NCBI GenBank assembly: GCA_027047745.1
Contig: JALTUB010000146.1
Span: forward strand, 1 to 6,247
Length of the DNA stretch: 6,247 nt
DNA from: Sulfurimonas sp.
Lineage (GTDB): Bacteria > Campylobacterota > Campylobacteria > Campylobacterales > Sulfurimonadaceae
Direction: 5' to 3'
Made by a program: the position numbers and the translations under genes. The notes beneath the pieces were generated by a model that was given only the letters and a program-made list of their open reading frames with translations, was not told where the DNA came from and made no database searches. Positions within the stretch are counted from its first letter, which is position 1. Each line of letters begins with the position of its first letter. Shown piece by piece: positions 5,795 to 6,247 of the stretch.

Positions 5795-5817
5795 TATTCA
5801 AACACAAAGGAATTACA

Positions 5818-6036
5818 ATGGGAACATTAGTAAACGGTACAATTAAATGGTTTAACGAAGATAAAGGTTTTGGCTTTATCGAACAAGAAAATGGTGGAAA
5901 AGATGTATTCGTACATTTCCGTCAAGTTAACAACTCAGGTCATGGACGCGTTTCATTAACTGAAGGTCAAAAAGTTACTTACGAAATTGGTGAAGGCGAA
6001 AAAGGTCCTCAAGCAGAAAACGTTACAGGTCTATAA
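5818..6036 (+). CDS. Cold-shock protein (CspA family)
   Basis: This 72-residue single cold-shock domain protein binds single-stranded RNA and DNA and acts as an RNA chaperone in the cytoplasm. The N-terminal G-T-I-K-W-F-N motif (7-13), RNP1 KGFGFIE (16-22) and RNP2 DVFVHF (29-34) are intact, with the surface aromatics Trp11, Phe18, Phe20, Phe31, His33 and Phe34. The C-terminal GPQAENV segment is also typical. Length matches CspA proteins (about 66-73). The ribosome site AAAGGA (5806-5811) stands six bases before the ATG. The codons favour GGT, CGT, GTT and GAA, unlike the flanking DNA, which suggests high expression. The gene has its own promoter and structured leader and a hairpin just after the stop, so it is probably monocistronic. 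Whether it is cold-induced cannot be told from the sequence. Confidence 0.97.
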   Translation: MGTLVNGTIKWFNEDKGFGFIEQENGGKDVFVHFRQVNNSGHGRVSLTEGQKVTYEIGEGEKGPQAENVTGL

Positions 6037-6043
6037 TCTTTTC

Positions 6044-6063
6044 ATGAGTGGATTTCCACTCAT
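6044..6063 (+). terminator. Hairpin after the cold-shock gene
   Basis: ATGAGTGG (6044-6051) pairs perfectly with CCACTCAT (6056-6063) over an ATTT loop, beginning eight bases after the stop codon. The downstream sequence AATATATATAC lacks a true T run. It may be a weak terminator or a 3'-end stabilising stem for a highly expressed short mRNA. Confidence 0.55.
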
Positions 6064-6117
6064 AATATATATACGGCTTATGTAAATTCTATAAAATCAT
6101 CACTAAAGACATAATAA

Positions 6118-6147
6118 AGAGTAAGTAATTTACTGCGATTTTACTCT
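6118..6147 (-). terminator. Possible miaA terminator
   Basis: AGAGTAA (6118-6124) and TTACTCT (6141-6147) form a seven-base stem. On the minus strand it is followed by TTATTAT. One arm overlaps the last miaA codons. The loop is 16 bases and the stem is A/T-rich, so the assignment is tentative. Confidence 0.3.
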
Positions 6148-6247
6148 ATTTAGTTCTTCCAATATCATATCTTCCAACTTCTCTAAGGGTGCATTTGTTA
6201 TATCTTTAAACTGTGTTTTGTTAAAAGTTTGCTGTCGTTTTGCTAGT
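6130..6247 (-). CDS. miaA: 3' end of tRNA dimethylallyltransferase MiaA, partial
   Basis: The last 38 codons are present on the minus strand, running in from the right edge and ending at TAA 6132-6130. The visible sequence begins LAKRQQTFNKTQF, which matches the conserved C-terminal (T-R-Q-)L-A-K-R-Q-x-T-[WF] motif of MiaA, and ends in an acidic helix. MiaA transfers a dimethylallyl group to N6 of A37 in tRNAs that read codons starting with U, the first step toward ms2i6A. The P-loop and catalytic residues lie outside the window. The gene converges on the cold-shock gene with 93 bases between stops. Confidence 0.85.
   Translation of the reverse strand, partial: LAKRQQTFNKTQFKDITNAPLEKLEDMILEELNRVKSQ

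Larger units (their letters stand above)
5136..5817. other. 680-base region without an intact gene
   Basis: No complete coding gene was found on either strand. From left to right it contains: the pyrimidine-rich upstream region of the phytase-like gene (5136-5227); a broken minus-strand reading frame (5228-5374) with its own -10 box; a stem-loop at 5453-5477; a stretch of short disconnected peptides on both strands (about 5479-5587); a very A/T-rich segment with a 16-base perfect palindrome (5598-5613) and the 10-base palindrome TGTATATACA (5635-5644); and the promoter and leader of the cold-shock gene (from about 5714). It may be decayed DNA with regulatory islands. Confidence 0.6.

Overview
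The window is AT-rich DNA from a bacterium that most resembles the Campylobacterota (Epsilonproteobacteria), probably a Sulfurimonas-like marine or sediment species. This assignment is inferred from protein style: Lys/Ile-rich proteins, short TrpA and MiaA forms, and a strong TATAAT -10 box with little recognisable -35. No database search was possible. The content is mostly core housekeeping genes. I found no CRISPR array, insertion sequence, phage module, toxin-antitoxin pair, tRNA or rRNA.

Left part (1-2990): the window opens in the last 41 codons of a plus-strand gene that looks like a lipid A acyltransferase of the LpxL/HtrB family. It converges, with three bases between the stops, on a minus-strand cluster transcribed panB -> ruvB -> AI-2E/PerM-type membrane protein. 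Both junctions in this cluster are one-base TAATG stop/start overlaps. The cluster therefore reads as one translationally coupled operon, although its products belong to pantothenate synthesis, Holliday-junction migration and membrane transport.

Middle (2991-5135): a 78-base divergent promoter region separates panB from a plus-strand pair. This pair is a stand-alone histidine phosphotransfer (Hpt) protein and, two bases later, trpA (tryptophan synthase alpha). TrpA's usual partner trpB is not in the window. trpA converges, with one base between stops, on a minus-strand gene for a secreted phytase-like/esterase-like protein with a signal peptide. A low-GC hairpin with a T tract, which probably terminates trpA, lies inside the 3' end of that opposing gene.

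Right part (5136-6247): about 680 bases hold no intact gene. They contain a small minus-strand reading frame broken by one in-frame TAA but preceded by a good -10 box, several inverted repeats, and the promoter and hairpin-bearing leader of a cold-shock protein gene. The cold-shock gene (72 aa) ends in a hairpin. It converges on the last 38 codons of miaA (tRNA dimethylallyltransferase), which runs off the right edge.

Overall the region is ordinary. The parts most worth a second look are the broken small gene and its promoter symmetry, the structured cold-shock leader, and the Hpt-trpA pairing.
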